Source: Cyclospora cayetanensis (lineage: Eukaryota; Apicomplexa; Conoidasida; Eucoccidiorida; Eimeriidae). From it: DNA of 45,349 nt. A program made the translations under genes and the position numbers. Below, one piece after another: positions 13,501 to 25,366 of this stretch (its first letter is position 1; every line of letters starts with the position of its first letter). The notes under the pieces were generated by a model that saw nothing but the letters and a program-made list of their open reading frames with translations, was not told the DNA's origin and ran no database searches. The stretch spans positions 1-45,349 of the forward strand of contig NW_020312201.1 in the NCBI RefSeq assembly GCF_002999335.1. Direction: 5' to 3'.

Positions 13501-16500
13501 CAACGTTTTGTGTATCTTGAACGAGGCATTAATGTACATGAAGATGCCCTGTTTGATACGCACTAGATGCTCAAAGCTCATACTCTTTGGATGCTGAGCA
13601 CTGTCGAGGATGTACTTTAGCGTAAAGGTGCCAAGCCATCCACAGTAGGACTGAGCACGAATGAAGTTTCCGTACCCTGTACTTGGTAAGCAGTTCGCAT
13701 TAGCAGGTGTATAACGATTGCTGCGAATACTCTGATGAGTGTACAGCTTTTGGACACTTAGCAGCCTTCTATGCCAACCCCGTAAAATGAGGAAGTTAGT
13801 TAGAATGAGGACATGAGGAAAATTCGTATTTGTTTGCCATGCATTTGGCTGACTTTTGTCTTCAGAACGTTGAACATGGCAAAAAACGCTGCTCTCAAAA
13901 TTGATACTAACTGCATTCCGGGATTAATGTCTGTAGACACCTCTAGCGACGTCAGGACGCTGCTGTACTAGACGAATTGAGCTACTGAAGTCCGATATGC
14001 AGGAGGGGTGAACGATAGTATGCAATAAGTAGAGGTTCGTGCAAGTCATTTCTAGTAAGACCGCGTATAGATCTGTATCCTTTCGTTGTCTCTTCATGCG
14101 CAGTGCAAACAACCGACGTGACCCTTTCACCTCAGTATTTTTCATCAGGGTCAAAGGGCAATCGCCTGTGCCAATCACTTCCTAGACACCTTCAGGCCCA
14201 CCATTAGACAGCATGATTTAGGGAACATCACGAAGTAATGCCCGGCATATCGCATTCATTGCGCGTACCACTGCAAGCAAAGACCTTCGGGCGGCAGGCG
14301 GCATACGCGACGTGCTGTCTAGCAAAATGATCAGCTTAGTAACGCAGAAGTATTTTATCATGGTTATAAATCTAAATTACCACTGGGTTAACACCCTGTA
14401 AACTTCATCGTGCCGGGTATTTTGCATCGACCGCTGATTAGATGCATGTCTTTCAGTTCAGGGGTGACCTCACTCTTGAGGAGGCTGACTAATGTACTTA
14501 CTTTTCTAGAACGTATTTTAAAACTATGAGGTACACATCATGTCTACAGGATCAACCATATAGCCGTCGAAAAGGGGGGTGTAAATAGAGTGATTGATAA
14601 GAACTTACTGCATATGTCTGTAACTATGGGATTCTAAACTGCCCAGCACTCTTGAGAGGATCTGCAATACTGGAGGCTCAGGAGTAGGGACCATAGAGCT
14701 ACTATATCATTCCATACGCAAATAAATGAAAATCATGCACTTTATTTTGTTTTATGTGTCCACCTTCAGGCATAAACACACAGGATCGCGGTCACGATGC
14801 AGCGGAGGCAGCAAGGAATGGACACAGCACTGTATGGGGCTGCTGGCACAGGTTCTAGCCTCGCAGTGAATTCTTTTTTCTACTCATGCCTAGCTCTTAG
14901 ATTGCTGACTGAGTAATCACAATACCCTGTGCGCTGCCCACGTAGCTAACCACATGGAAGCTATGTTTTGTATGGTATGCCAGCTGGCCTGTCGAGCAAT
15001 CTGCATGCCAAGCTGTAGGGATCTTGCTGTGTTCTGCGGGGGGACTCGCGTAGAAATTTTGCAAGACCCTGCAAATGCAGCTCGGAGTTAGCTATAGCCA
15101 GGGCGGTCGCAGTGACCAGAAGCTCGAAAAACTGCTGCCACTCCTGGATAATGAACCGCGGAAGAGAAGGCCCCAAACCAGCACATGCCGAAGTTATATG
15201 AGTAAAGATAGGCTTCATTGCAGTACTTCACAAAAAGCTCAAGCAGCTAGCTCCTACTTTAGAACTGTAGATGCACAGGAACGCAAAACGGCGCTTACGG
15301 GTGCTAGGAAATCACGCATTGACAAATTCCAATCGCGTTTCACTTTCTCGCACGCCGATCCCAAGTACTATGCACATTTAGCAGCCCAGCCCGCCAACGG
15401 GTGGTGGAAAGCACTACTTACATACCGCCGGCAGTCGCCTGCACTCGTGGAGCGTTTGTGCAAGAGACTCGATGTCCTGCTGCCAGACACACTCTATGCT
15501 ACTTCATCTGAATGTTATTATATCACCAACAACTCCGTTGCTCTCTCTCCGAGTATCAAATGCACTGAGAAGCTTGGGTTTCCCGAAACAGCTTCTGCTG
15601 GCTGGTTAATTAAAGAAGACTTTTCCGCCTCTAAGCTGTTTGAAAGAAACGCAAGCCTTTACCTGGCCGCGCTGGGGTTCCCTGGTGGCCTATTTAAGCA
15701 ACACACAAGACTCGGCCTCAGACGAAATGATCTGGAACGGAGGTCGCGTGATGCAGCAATGGTCGCCCCAGCTGCGGTAGTAAAACAAGCTCATTATGCA
15801 GCGGCCAGCAAGAATATAAGCAAGGCTTTGGATTTCCCCAGCATGTCTGCTCTATTGGCAGACTCCAACTCAGAGCGGCTTATTCAGGTGTGGTGCCACT
15901 AAACGTGACTCATATCTCGTATTTTTCTTTGAGACCCTGGCAGCCCAATGCCTGAAAAGCTCCCTACACTATTAGCCTTTCTGGCAAAACAGGTTGCAGA
16001 TAACGCTTTCATGCATTATACGCCCGCACTAATTATCTATGGCTGATGATCGGCTAAATATTAAGCCAAAACTTGGTAGAACTTCGCTGCGTTCGTGCCG
16101 AATTTCCTCAATGCAGTGTCAGTTTGCACAACTAGGAGCGTGCGTGATTCCTGAAGGTCTTTGTTCATGGAAAAAGGCAGTCGCGGTGTCAGCTGACTAG
16201 AGTCGCTTGGAGAGCGGGAAACACGCCAATAGGCTTTACTTTGGTCAACAAGTTGACTCCCGAAGAGGCATGTGAGGCTAACTTAGACATAACTGGGCAG
16301 TTTTGCGTAAGCTGTGACAACGCGTTTCCAATTCGGAGGTCGCAGGACCGTGAATACGGTCCTCAGGAAGAGGTCTCACCAGCGGAAGCCACAAAAAGAA
16401 AGGTCTTAGAATTCAGTGCCACCTTCGATGTTTTTAAATTATCTGGAGCTAGCTTGACTGAAGCCTCTAGGATTGCCAGGAAGCTGATGTTGGTGACACA

Positions 16501-18719
16501 GACGCTATTCAAGGTTTGGCTGGAGTCGTTGGTGGTGGATCTTGTGAAAGGATGGAACGGAGAGTGGTATTTCCTGCAGGTGAGATTGGTTGGATACTGG
16601 AGCTCCTGGAGCAGGAACAGCTAACCAGACAGCTGCATTGTCATAAGCGCAGCGCCATATTGCTTTTCGGTTACTCTACGGAAATTCTTTCTGTACAGGT
16701 TTATTTGGCTCTCTTCGTGCCTAAATTCCATGCTGGTCTAAGTTAAAATTATAGGCCTGGTGCCTATTTGCCTGGGGCTGAGCAGGTCAAGGCTTTTACC
16801 TTGAGACAATCGGGCCCACGGGTTGACGCAGGCCTGGAGGTCGCCGATACTCGACATGCCATAGAGGACGAAATATTAGACGAGTCCGTGAAAATCAAAG
16901 GTGCACATTTGCGGAAGCAGCAGATGCCATTAGTACAGCCTTCAGTGTGCGCCATGTGCGGTTTGAACCGGAGCAAGAAAGCTCTAATTCGGATGCTAAA
17001 TCATCGTATGATGCTGGAAGCTCAACATCATATGCGCAAGAGAGGAGTAGATATTCTCTTCTTTCATCAGGCAAAACGCCAGCAACTTTCTGCTGAATCC
17101 CTTGTCTGCGGTACCTGTTATTCGCTATACTTAGCGGAGAAGGAGTTGATCCAGCTCGAGGCTGAGCTAGCGAAGGAAACCGGGCAACTTATCAGTCCAG
17201 ATGCCGGAAAACTCTGTTTCGTCACTGGCATTTTAGAAGCTTTTCAGGTAAAAAAGTAGATATGTGTCTCCTTAATACGCCATCTCTTAAGCACGTTAGC
17301 TAAAGCAGTTACTCGGATGTAGGGCGCTCGAGCACAAGAACTCGCAGACCAGCTAAAACAGCATGAGCCGAAGAGGTTAATCAGAGCATGCGCGAATATT
17401 CGACTAGCAATGAAGTGAAAACCATTCTTTACCACATTATATAGACAAATACGCACTCCTGAGACTGTGCAAAAGTTCAAGTCTTAAGAACAGCGCTCAA
17501 AAATACTCGAAGTTGTTGGAGAGCGTGGAATGTGGTTTCACACCAGGCCTTGGAGCAGCCCATGAAACTATGTGCACGTGTGTGTTAGCTGTGTATGCAT
17601 GTGTGTATTAACTATTTGTTTTCTTGCGTATTTTCGACGGTTGCCACGTGCACTAAGTAATGCTGTACGAAGTTACTCCCACAACCCGTGATATCAGAGC
17701 CACGCCTTCGTGTCTTTCTTCGTATCCAGGGGAATTTTCCAATGAAGGATCCTGACCTGTTCGAGTTGCTGCAAGCCTTTGACAACTCCTGCCAATCGGC
17801 GGATAGCGCAAAGTCTGTGGCCAAATTACATGAGGGGCTGTCTGACGAGCCCTCGGCGCTAGCTAGTGACACTGAAATCCTAGTAGCACTTAAAAGGCAC
17901 GAAAATGACACTGGAAAAGGGAGCCACGCCGAGGGAGGGGAATCGGATTTGTCGCCGGCAAACGGCGCACAAGGCCCGTTAATTGCTTTTAGAGGAGGAG
18001 AAGCAATTCAATCTTTCCACCCGGAAGGCCAGCCCCACGATATCGTGTTGCCCGCAGCGCTTCATCAGTGGCGAATCATGCTCTTCCTAGACTCCTTACA
18101 CGACAGCCTAGCTCCTTCTACTTCGGACAGACGACAGAAACCGTACGTGCTACAGTTGGATCTCTTTGGTCATACATCTGCCGTGGTTCTCCCTATCCCA
18201 GACGAACGCGGCATCGTGTACATTCGCCGCATGCTAATCTTTTATCTCTTTTCAAAGAACCCGATAACCGCAGAAATTTTTAAGGAAGAGGTGCAACTCT
18301 CTCTCCATCAAGGAGACAGCAACAGGATCAGCGGAGGTTTCTCATCCCACGTTTCAACGGTTAGGGCACAGTCGGCAGGGACGCAGTCCTCCCGCCTGTG
18401 CAACAACGCACCTGCCTTGCAGTTTCCATCGAAACGGCAAGGCACAGGACAGCCTGTGGCAGTAGGTAGCTGTTTCTTAGGACGGCTAGCTGGCAAGCGA
18501 AGCATCAAGTACCAAACCAACGCCTTGTTGTTTGAAGGTAACTGCGGCAGGTACAGACTGAGGATTACTCTGGGACTGCACCGAGATATGCAAGTACCCA
18601 GTCAGTACATCTCGGTTGTGCCTTTCCGCGACGCCTTCATATCCACAACGCCCTACTGCTGTTCTTGCCCCTTGCCCCCAGAATGGCTCGACTGCTTTCT
18701 AACAGCGCCGAACTCTTGA
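10547..18719 (+). CDS. Large unrecognised protein with CxxC pairs (about 1,380 residues)
   Basis: I do not recognise the family. The model is exons 10547-10612 (tentative start, ATG then ESETVGGKGTDLQRLL), 11008-11574 (or to 11595), 11967-12836, 15081-15887, about 16193-16579 (or from 16253), 16786-17247 and 17730-18719; all internal introns are phase 0. Exon 3 has a helical, Gln-rich stretch (RTLRQLIDEEQIALASLALR) and a CKTC. Exon 5 has FCVSCDNAF and ends in WNGEWYFLQ; exon 6 continues with VKAFTL and carries VCAMCG and later CGTC, possibly a zinc-binding pair. The last exon begins NFPMKDPDLFELLQAFD and contains a beta-rich segment (YVLQLDLFGHTSAVVLPIPD), then a second one near its end. The 3' half (15081-18719) is much better supported than the 5' half. 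The 2.2-kb intron at 12837-15080 is long for this window, so two genes remain possible. Confidence 0.55.
12837..15080 (+). other. Long intron or intergenic gap; no exon seen
   Basis: About 2.2 kb between a phase-0 CAG/GTGTGT donor and a phase-0 ATGCAG acceptor. It is AT-richer than the flanking exons and full of stops. If it is an intron it is several times longer than the others here; if not, it separates two genes and the downstream one would lack a visible start. Confidence 0.4.
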
Positions 18720-19484
18720 GTCTGCAGTGCCGCTGCAAAGCTCGACATATCCATGAGCATTACTTTTATTGTTGTTCTAGATGTGACCTTAAGAGCATAA
18801 CTTCGAGCCTCAAAAACTAGAAAGGTGCAAGAGGGAAACTGGGGGCCAACAGTGCACAGAGGAATGCAGCGCACCTCGAGAGAAGGTTCGAGGGCCTTGT
18901 TTTTTTGAGAGGCTCGAAGAAAAGTTGCAGCAAGCTAGGGACGAGTGCTAGTTCGAACTCTTCGAGTGTTTGCCACTCTTACTAAATGAGGCAGCACGCT
19001 CTCTTCGCTGATTTTTAAAAAAATCCGTCTTCTGCTTTTCAAGTGTGAGGCCTGCATTTTCATTGCAGGACAGTGAGCGTGATAGAGCTGTATGCAAACT
19101 GCCATGCGAGTTGCAACTACACTCGTTTCGACCCAATACGTTGTATCACTCAGAATCTTTTCCTTTCTGTCTCAGAGTTGCTGCCAAAAATGGCGTTCCA
19201 GCCCGCAGCGACTGTTCTTCTGCTCCAGCCTTCCCCGGAGCAGCACGCCTTCTAAAAACACAAATGTGTACACCCCATACCTGCAAATCATCCCTCAAAA
19301 CCCAAAGGGATCAAGGCGAACACGCCAGGAGACTCGCGCTCACCCGTCGCCTCTCACCCTGCTACGAAGGCGCCACTTTGGCGCTGGGAATGGGGGGGAG
19401 CATCGGGGTTGGGTGCGGGGCGAAAATGGGAGCGCAGAAACCCACGATCGCCCCGAACGGCTAAAAACTCGTAAAAGTAAGGCA
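18720..19484. other. Convergent 3' ends between the CxxC protein gene and prefoldin
   Basis: The plus-strand gene stops at 18719 and the minus-strand prefoldin stops at 19485, so this holds the two 3' untranslated regions. Open frames at 19.05-19.46 kb on the plus strand have no domain and no exon chain. I see no separate gene. Confidence 0.5.
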
Positions 19485-20870
19485 TCATGCTGCAGCCCGC
19501 TGCTGGGTAGCAGAGGCGCTCTCAGTTGCTGCAGCTTGCTGCTCCACCATTTTTTGTCGCATCGTTGCAACGAGCACATCGAGTTGTTTTTGCTTTTCGC
19601 CCAGCATTTTTTCAAGCTTTCCCTGCTGCTCTGACACGAGGTTCAAAGTCCTGCAAGCCACCAAAAACACAGCAACCTACGTCTTCACTCCTAAAAGTGA
19701 AGTCCCATGCTGTAAGCATGACGCAGTCGGATCCTACGACCCAGAAGAGTTGGTTTAAAATGAGACGCCTCGGGTTCAAGAGAATGCAGCAGAATGATGA
19801 TAAAACACGATAATCAATTTGCACCTCTCGCCATCCCTTTTCGCATCTTGACACGTCTTCTGCAACAAGAAGCCTGCTCCAATGTCGACAAGCACCTTGT
19901 CCTCGCACTGTAAACGTCCCTGCAAGGGCGCGCAACAAGATGCTCGAGAGAAACTGCGCCTTCGCGATTTTAAGTGTACGTAGTCTCGAATACAGCCACG
20001 TTTCTTGTGCGACTTCTACAAAGGCCACGTGCTTTGGGAAGACGGAAAGAAGATCGACAAAAGCGTGTGTGCGCCAACCTTGGCATAGAGCGCCCCCGTA
20101 AGTGGCACAAGGACTTCAGGGGTTTCTCCCTCCTTTTGCCTCTTCCTATATGCGTCGAACTGAACCAGGGCCTCGCGGGACTCCTCGAGGCGAGCTGCCG
20201 CAACTCGCAACTGTACCAAGTGGTTTGAAATATTCTGCACCTCCTGAAGGTAAAAGAAGAACAAAAGCCGGAAATTCGTGCGGGCACATTAGACATAGGG
20301 AGTACGGACGACAGACAGACGAGTGCACAACAGTTCGGTTTTACGAGATCAGTGGTAGCTCTGAGGAGAACTTCCATGCGAAGCAAAAAGAAGAGACAAC
20401 TCAACTTTTTTGGTGGTCTAGTGATCAGTCTAAAAACGTGCTTTAGGGACACTAAGGAGGGAGTGACGACTTGTTTGCTGGGCTGAAGGGACAGCGCCCC
20501 ACCGCTTCCGTTCGGCGTGTGAGGGACCCGAACTGGGGCAGCGTGAGGCTGTTCAGGTTTGCGATGTGTTGTTCCACTGTGGTAGATGGAGGGGCCACCA
20601 TTGCTGCAGCAAAGAAGAAAACGCATGAACAGGAAAACCCGGATTAGCGTTCCGTAGTGGAAGAGCACTCTCCATCCCAAAGGATCAAAACGGGTGAACG
20701 CGACGGTCACCAAAACACAGATGATAATACTGAAGGATACTACCACAATGCGTCCTCCAGTGCAGACGCCAGAGACTTCTTGGTCAATTTTGAGCCTAAG
20801 GTGTAAAGTTGCGCGTATTGGAGGCCTTGCCACATTTGCGCTTAAGGCCAGCCATCTGCAGGAGGATCGA
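19485..20870 (-). CDS. PFDN5: Prefoldin subunit 5 (alpha-type prefoldin)
   Basis: Subunit of the hexameric prefoldin chaperone, which passes unfolded actin and tubulin to the CCT chaperonin in the cytosol. Three exons are clear: 20243-20079, 19919-19825 and 19650-19485. The first opens with EVQNISNHLVQLRVAAARLE, the N-terminal coiled-coil helix, and runs to VLVPLTGALYAK. The second gives the beta-hairpin core, DKVLVDIGAGFLLQKT. The third is the C-terminal helix (LVSEQQGKLEKMLGEKQKQL) with an Ala/Gln-rich tail. Phases are 0 and 2, and all joins agree. The N-terminal exon is not settled. A phase-0 stretch ending at 20777 (HLRLKIDQE) fits the helix register but has no in-frame ATG before an acceptor near 20868, so a further short 5' exon is likely. 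A longer overlapping frame through 19612-20028 reads into introns and is misleading. Confidence 0.88.
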
Positions 20871-21592
20871 GAGCATTAGGGGAAAAGCCGAAGGAGACGA
20901 AGCAAAGAAATATACTACGACGCACTTTCGTATCCTTTCGCTATAGCCCAGCAAAAGGGGGACTGCAGGGTGTGTCTTTTAAAAGCTCGCACAACAAAAT
21001 TAGCTCCAGTTCGTTATTTGCCAAAGGATCCCAGTCCTCGACGTAATAGAATCACGAGTCCGATAATATGGCAGTTGGCAAAGGGTGACGTAGCCATTGG
21101 TGGGAGGACCATTACACTATATGGGGCTGCATGCAACGGTGGCTTCCCCGTTGAGTAACACACAATTGACCATGCTTGTGGAAGTGAATAAAAGTATTTG
21201 TATGCCTGCAAACAGCAGGAAACCCATGTGCTACCTTCCACTCGTACTACATCTACTGAGGTGTTGATAAATTGTTGCCTTCAAAAGCAGCTGTACATGC
21301 CGTTCCCACTCTTGCATATTCTCACATACGTGGGGGACGGCAACTGAGATGGCATCTCCTGACTTATCAGCAGAAGTCACAGTTTGTCTTTTGGTTTCGA
21401 AAGTGCACGCAGGCTCTGGCAGGACCAGTCCCTATAACAGTCCTCTTATCGTTGATGATTTGGTTGCTCTCGTGCATGAATCAGATAGAAAGCACATGAA
21501 GCCCCTTGTTGTAGTGTCTTGGTGGACCTGAATACCCCGCTATGAGGACACTGCGTTTTGCCAGCAAGTAGAAATCGACCTGGTCACCAACT
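20871..21592. promoter_or_regulatory. Divergent intergenic region between prefoldin and TAF10
   Basis: About 0.7 kb separates the 5' end of minus-strand prefoldin from the start of plus-strand TAF10, so both promoters, and probably a missing first exon of prefoldin, must lie here. No promoter motif is asserted. Short open frames in it have no recognisable product. Confidence 0.4.
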
Positions 21593-22559
21593 ATGGACAA
21601 ATCAGCTCTAAATTTGGAGGAAGTACTGGGCCTTCGTGACGAGCAGCTACTTCAGAAGCTCTCTGTCTACGAACCTGCGGTGATCAATTTGTTACAATCC
21701 CCTTTTTTCCCCAGTTTCCTTCGCACATGAGAAATCTCACTCTGGTGTCCAGGCACTCTGCATTGTAAATCACCTTTTCGTTGGTGTTCCCTGATGTCTG
21801 TTTGCCCTTTTCAGATTTTGGATGAAGTGGCGGATTATCATCTGAGTCGTGTGGGCTGCGCCACGACAGACTCTGCGGCGTAAGCTCTTAGACTTGATCC
21901 TAACCCAGTCTCTTTATGTACCACGTCCTTAGCTTCATGCGCATTGTGTGAGCACCCCTCGCCCATAACGAATCTCTCGCGCCGCTCAGTCACTCGCTTT
22001 CTCTCGGTGTTGTGTCGGGCCTCAGGACGCGCCTGCTGTCAGTCGCCGTTCAAGTCGCCTTTGAAAAGGCAGTAGACGAGGCCAAGTTGATCCTCGCCAG
22101 CTCTAGAGGAGATCCTTTTGCACGCAGGGGCGCGCCTTGGGGGCAGCCCGGCAGCAGTGTGCATCCTCATTATGACCGAGGTTCTGGGGATGCTTCGGCG
22201 CAAGCCGCCAGCACGGGTTCTTCCTCTGGAGATGTATGCATTTACCAATGTTTTTTGCTGCAGGGCACCAGCGACAGACTATTCATTTGTTTTCCGCTGC
22301 CCTTTAGCGTTCATAGTTCTAAGTAATCAGAGGCGCTATTCCCGCTTGGTGGCCTAGGTAGCTGTAGCAATGTGGGCTCCATAGAGATGTGTAAACGAGG
22401 CGTAGCGGCTGCTGTTCCGTTGTGGGTCGACAGGTGAAAGAGCTGGATATGGACTCGCTCTGCAAGGCTCTGCAAAGGAACGGCACCATGCCCCTGGGCC
22501 CCACGCTCGATTTGTTGCTACAGCCTGTAGTCTCCGAAAATGAGCCGGGTGGAGCATGA
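21593..22559 (+). CDS. TAF10: TAF10, TFIID (and SAGA-type) histone-fold subunit
   Basis: Histone-fold subunit of the general transcription factor TFIID and, in other eukaryotes, of SAGA; acts in the nucleus. Four exons: 21593-21679, 21815-21879, 22026-22233 and 22434-22559, phases 0, 2 and 0, giving 161 residues. The start is the ATG at 21593. The first exon ends LLQKLSVYEPA and joins ILDEVADYHLSRVGC, matching the family pattern of a hydrophobic helix, Y-x-P, then DEV-x-x-YxL. Exon 3 gives the long histone-fold helix (TRLLSVAVQVAFEKAVDEAK). Exon 4 carries the C-terminal KELDMDSLCKALQRNG, equivalent to the family's 'L-x-x-EDL-x-x-AL-x-E-x-G' segment. About 45 hydrophilic Gly/Ser/Ala/Pro-rich residues separate these two parts, longer than I expect for the family. 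The assignment rests on the pattern, not on a search. Confidence 0.85.
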
Positions 22560-25297
22560 AGATGGGCGGCTGCGAACGTATTTTTCGCCTGCGCGTGTCT
22601 TGCTACGTGCACTTGGCTTGTCCATGTCTCCTGCGGGCAAATATTTGCGGCTTCTGGCGACGCAGCTTGCAGGTACCCCATAGCGATATCATGCTCAGTT
22701 GAGGTACACGTAGTGGCTGAGGGGCTTGCTGTGCAGTTCGCTGAGCAGCAATTTTACTCTTCCAGAGAATTCCTCACCGCTGTCTGCATTGCTTTGGCGA
22801 CGGCAGAAAGCAGCTTTAGTGCCTGAAGCTGGGGAGGTTGGAATGCCTACTCGTGTAATCAACTGCCATGTTGCACGGCTTGAGGCTTGCTGTCTGCTTT
22901 GGCTGGGAAATTAGATCCTTGCGGAAAGCAGTTGAGGCACAAGGGGGCGAGTTAACGTCTCTAGTGTGGGGCCGCAGATTATACCACGAATATCTGGCCC
23001 AGAACCAAGTGTTTTAATCCCCCAAGTTGGGGTGGCCAGGCGTACCTGCGGCATTTCTGGTTGCCTTTTCATCCCATACATGTTGGTCTATGTATCTTCC
23101 TCGTTAGACAGCAGCACGAAGGAGCATTCATACCTTTCTACATGTGGGGACAGACAAATTGCCGGCTGCCTGAAAAGCTGGCTCCATTTCTGGAGGACCA
23201 AGACGTAGACTGTCACTATAAGCCTCAGTAAGGAGATCATAAAGGCAAACATTGGTAAATTGCATTCGCTCACCTCTGCAGGAGACCTTGGATATCACAT
23301 GACCGCATGACACGTACACCCAACAGAATGCACTTTGAAGGAAACAAGTTCCTACGTTCAAGTTGGCACAAAGCAAGCGAAGGCCTTCTGGTATAGCTTG
23401 CACCCGTCGAGTACTGCTCCAGTAATTCCCGGTCCGTGGCGCCTCGTTAGCACCCCGAATATCGTAGATATCTTACTTAGCGGGAACCCTCGCTTGCCTT
23501 GATTTTATTGCGGGCACAAGTGGTTGAGATGTGAAGGGCTGTGCTAGGCACCTGGTATACAGACTTCTGATGCACATTAGGTGGGACCGTTTTGCGGTGC
23601 TAATATTTGCAAGAGAAAATCTGGCTTACGCGGGCGTGTATTCCACTTTTGAGCTGTACTAGCCCAGATCAGCTTAGTTTACCGAGCCTAAAGCCCTGGA
23701 AATTTGAAGCTCAGCAAAGCGTATCGACAAACGTAAGCCGCCTGCTCTACATCTTTCTAGTGTCCAAAGCGCTGTTACCCACTGAACTCATTTGTGAGCC
23801 GGCCCCGCAGCACATCTGTACACTAAAAGACAGCCAGAAAAAACAGTCGTTTGCCACACTGTTATCTACCGCTTTTTAAACGTTGCCCCTTACTCCTGGC
23901 GGTGTCCTCTATTTCTTTTAAAGCTGTCTCCTGGGTTTATTGTGAGGCGAAATCCCTCTTCCCCTGAAAGGCTGCATAGATCCCTAGGTAATTCCTTTTC
24001 TGGTTTGATCACTTCCTCTCAACTTTCTCCGTATGCTGTCATTTTTGAAGTAAACTTTGCTGCGAAAATCTTAGGGCGCTACCCTTGGGCAAGCATTCAC
24101 TAGGGCAGAACAGGACACGCTCTGCGTGCGAAGCATAGCTGCTGGCGCTTTGCGCTTGTTAGCTTGCTTGGCCAGAATCAAGACAGAGCCTTTACGTTAA
24201 GATTATATGCGATGTTTACATTGCATCAAAGCTACATAGAAGTAAATTCTATTTACTTTATGGTAGAAATCAAGCCGAAGAAATTAATGGCATGATGCAA
24301 TAGCCACCTAGCATCGTCTGCTGTCATTTTCCAAATATAAGTTTTAGGGTTGGCATGCACATTCCCCAAATCTCAGGGACCTGTACAGCAGTGAACACAT
24401 CAACACCCCTGATAAATGGTTCCCTTGGTGCCCAATGCCTCTGACGGTGTTCGTATAATTCCCATGAACGGTGGCAGCTGGAGCCTCTAAGCAAATAGGC
24501 TCAAGACCATGGCTGGTCATTAAAATTGTGCACAGGTGCTATGTGCATACAATTGCCCAAGGAATTTTTTAAAAAAGAGGTGCTGAATACTCAGCCTTCG
24601 TCTGAAGGCCTTGGTTCTCTTGTCTTTCCTGCTACGTCAATGTAAACGAGCTGCAGGGTCCAACAAGACAGCAGCCTGTGCCACGCTAAATAGAAGGCTC
24701 GCTCTGGAGCTGCATGATGCGACACATGACACCTTACTATACATATTTATTATGGGTGGCGATTAGCACAAATTTGACTTACCTCTGACTCGCCTTGTAT
24801 GCTAATCGCCCTGACCGTAGTATTCAAGTGTCGACAGACGAGCGCTGGTTTTGATTGCTTATTGTGCTTGAATCTGCATAAATTAAGAACTTTCAGTATA
24901 AACGATAACACATGGTGGCTCTGAAGCCTATATAAAGCTTTGTAATAGCGCGCCTGCTAGTAGACACCAGGAAGGGTTCGGGCCAGTGGCTTCGGGCCGT
25001 TGGTTACTCCGCCTATGCCCGAATGTGTGCAGGGCTTTTGAGCTTCCCCTAGCAGCCCCGTGCATTTTTCGAATTCAGGTAATTTTTGCTTATTTTATGA
25101 ATGGGTATTTCAATTGTTATGAGGTCTTATTGCGGCAGTTTTGCCCCAACAAGGGAAAGCAGTGCGAGCCCAGTGACTAGACAACGACACCAGAGGCCCA
25201 CATGTATGATGGCCGAATAAGCATGAATGCCCGAAAGTTTGACCCCTTTAGCAAATGAATGTAAATCTGCCTTGCGATTCTGCACTTGTCACCAGCC
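22560..25297. other. Intergenic region; no supported gene
   Basis: About 2.7 kb between TAF10 and the 19-exon gene. Open frames at 22.7-22.9, 22.97-23.4 and 23.6-23.9 kb are short, present on both strands and without recognisable domains or a phase-consistent exon chain. The last few hundred bases should include the promoter of the downstream secreted-protein gene. Confidence 0.45.
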
Positions 25298-25366
25298 ATG
25301 GCCCCAAGTGGCGTCTCCAGCGTAGCCTTCTTCACTTGGCTCATCGCCTTCTCCGTGGCTTCCGCG
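25298..25366 (+). other. Signal peptide of the 19-exon gene
   Basis: Residues 1-23: a short polar N-terminus (MAPSGVSS), a hydrophobic core (VAFFTWLIAFSV) and a small-residue A-S-A motif before His, fitting signal peptidase cleavage. It directs the product to the secretory pathway, which in apicomplexans also feeds rhoptries, micronemes and dense granules. Confidence 0.85.

Noticed and set aside
19970..20833. 287-codon minus-strand frame
   Set aside because: Begins with a non-ATG codon and runs through prefoldin introns out of register with the conserved exons.
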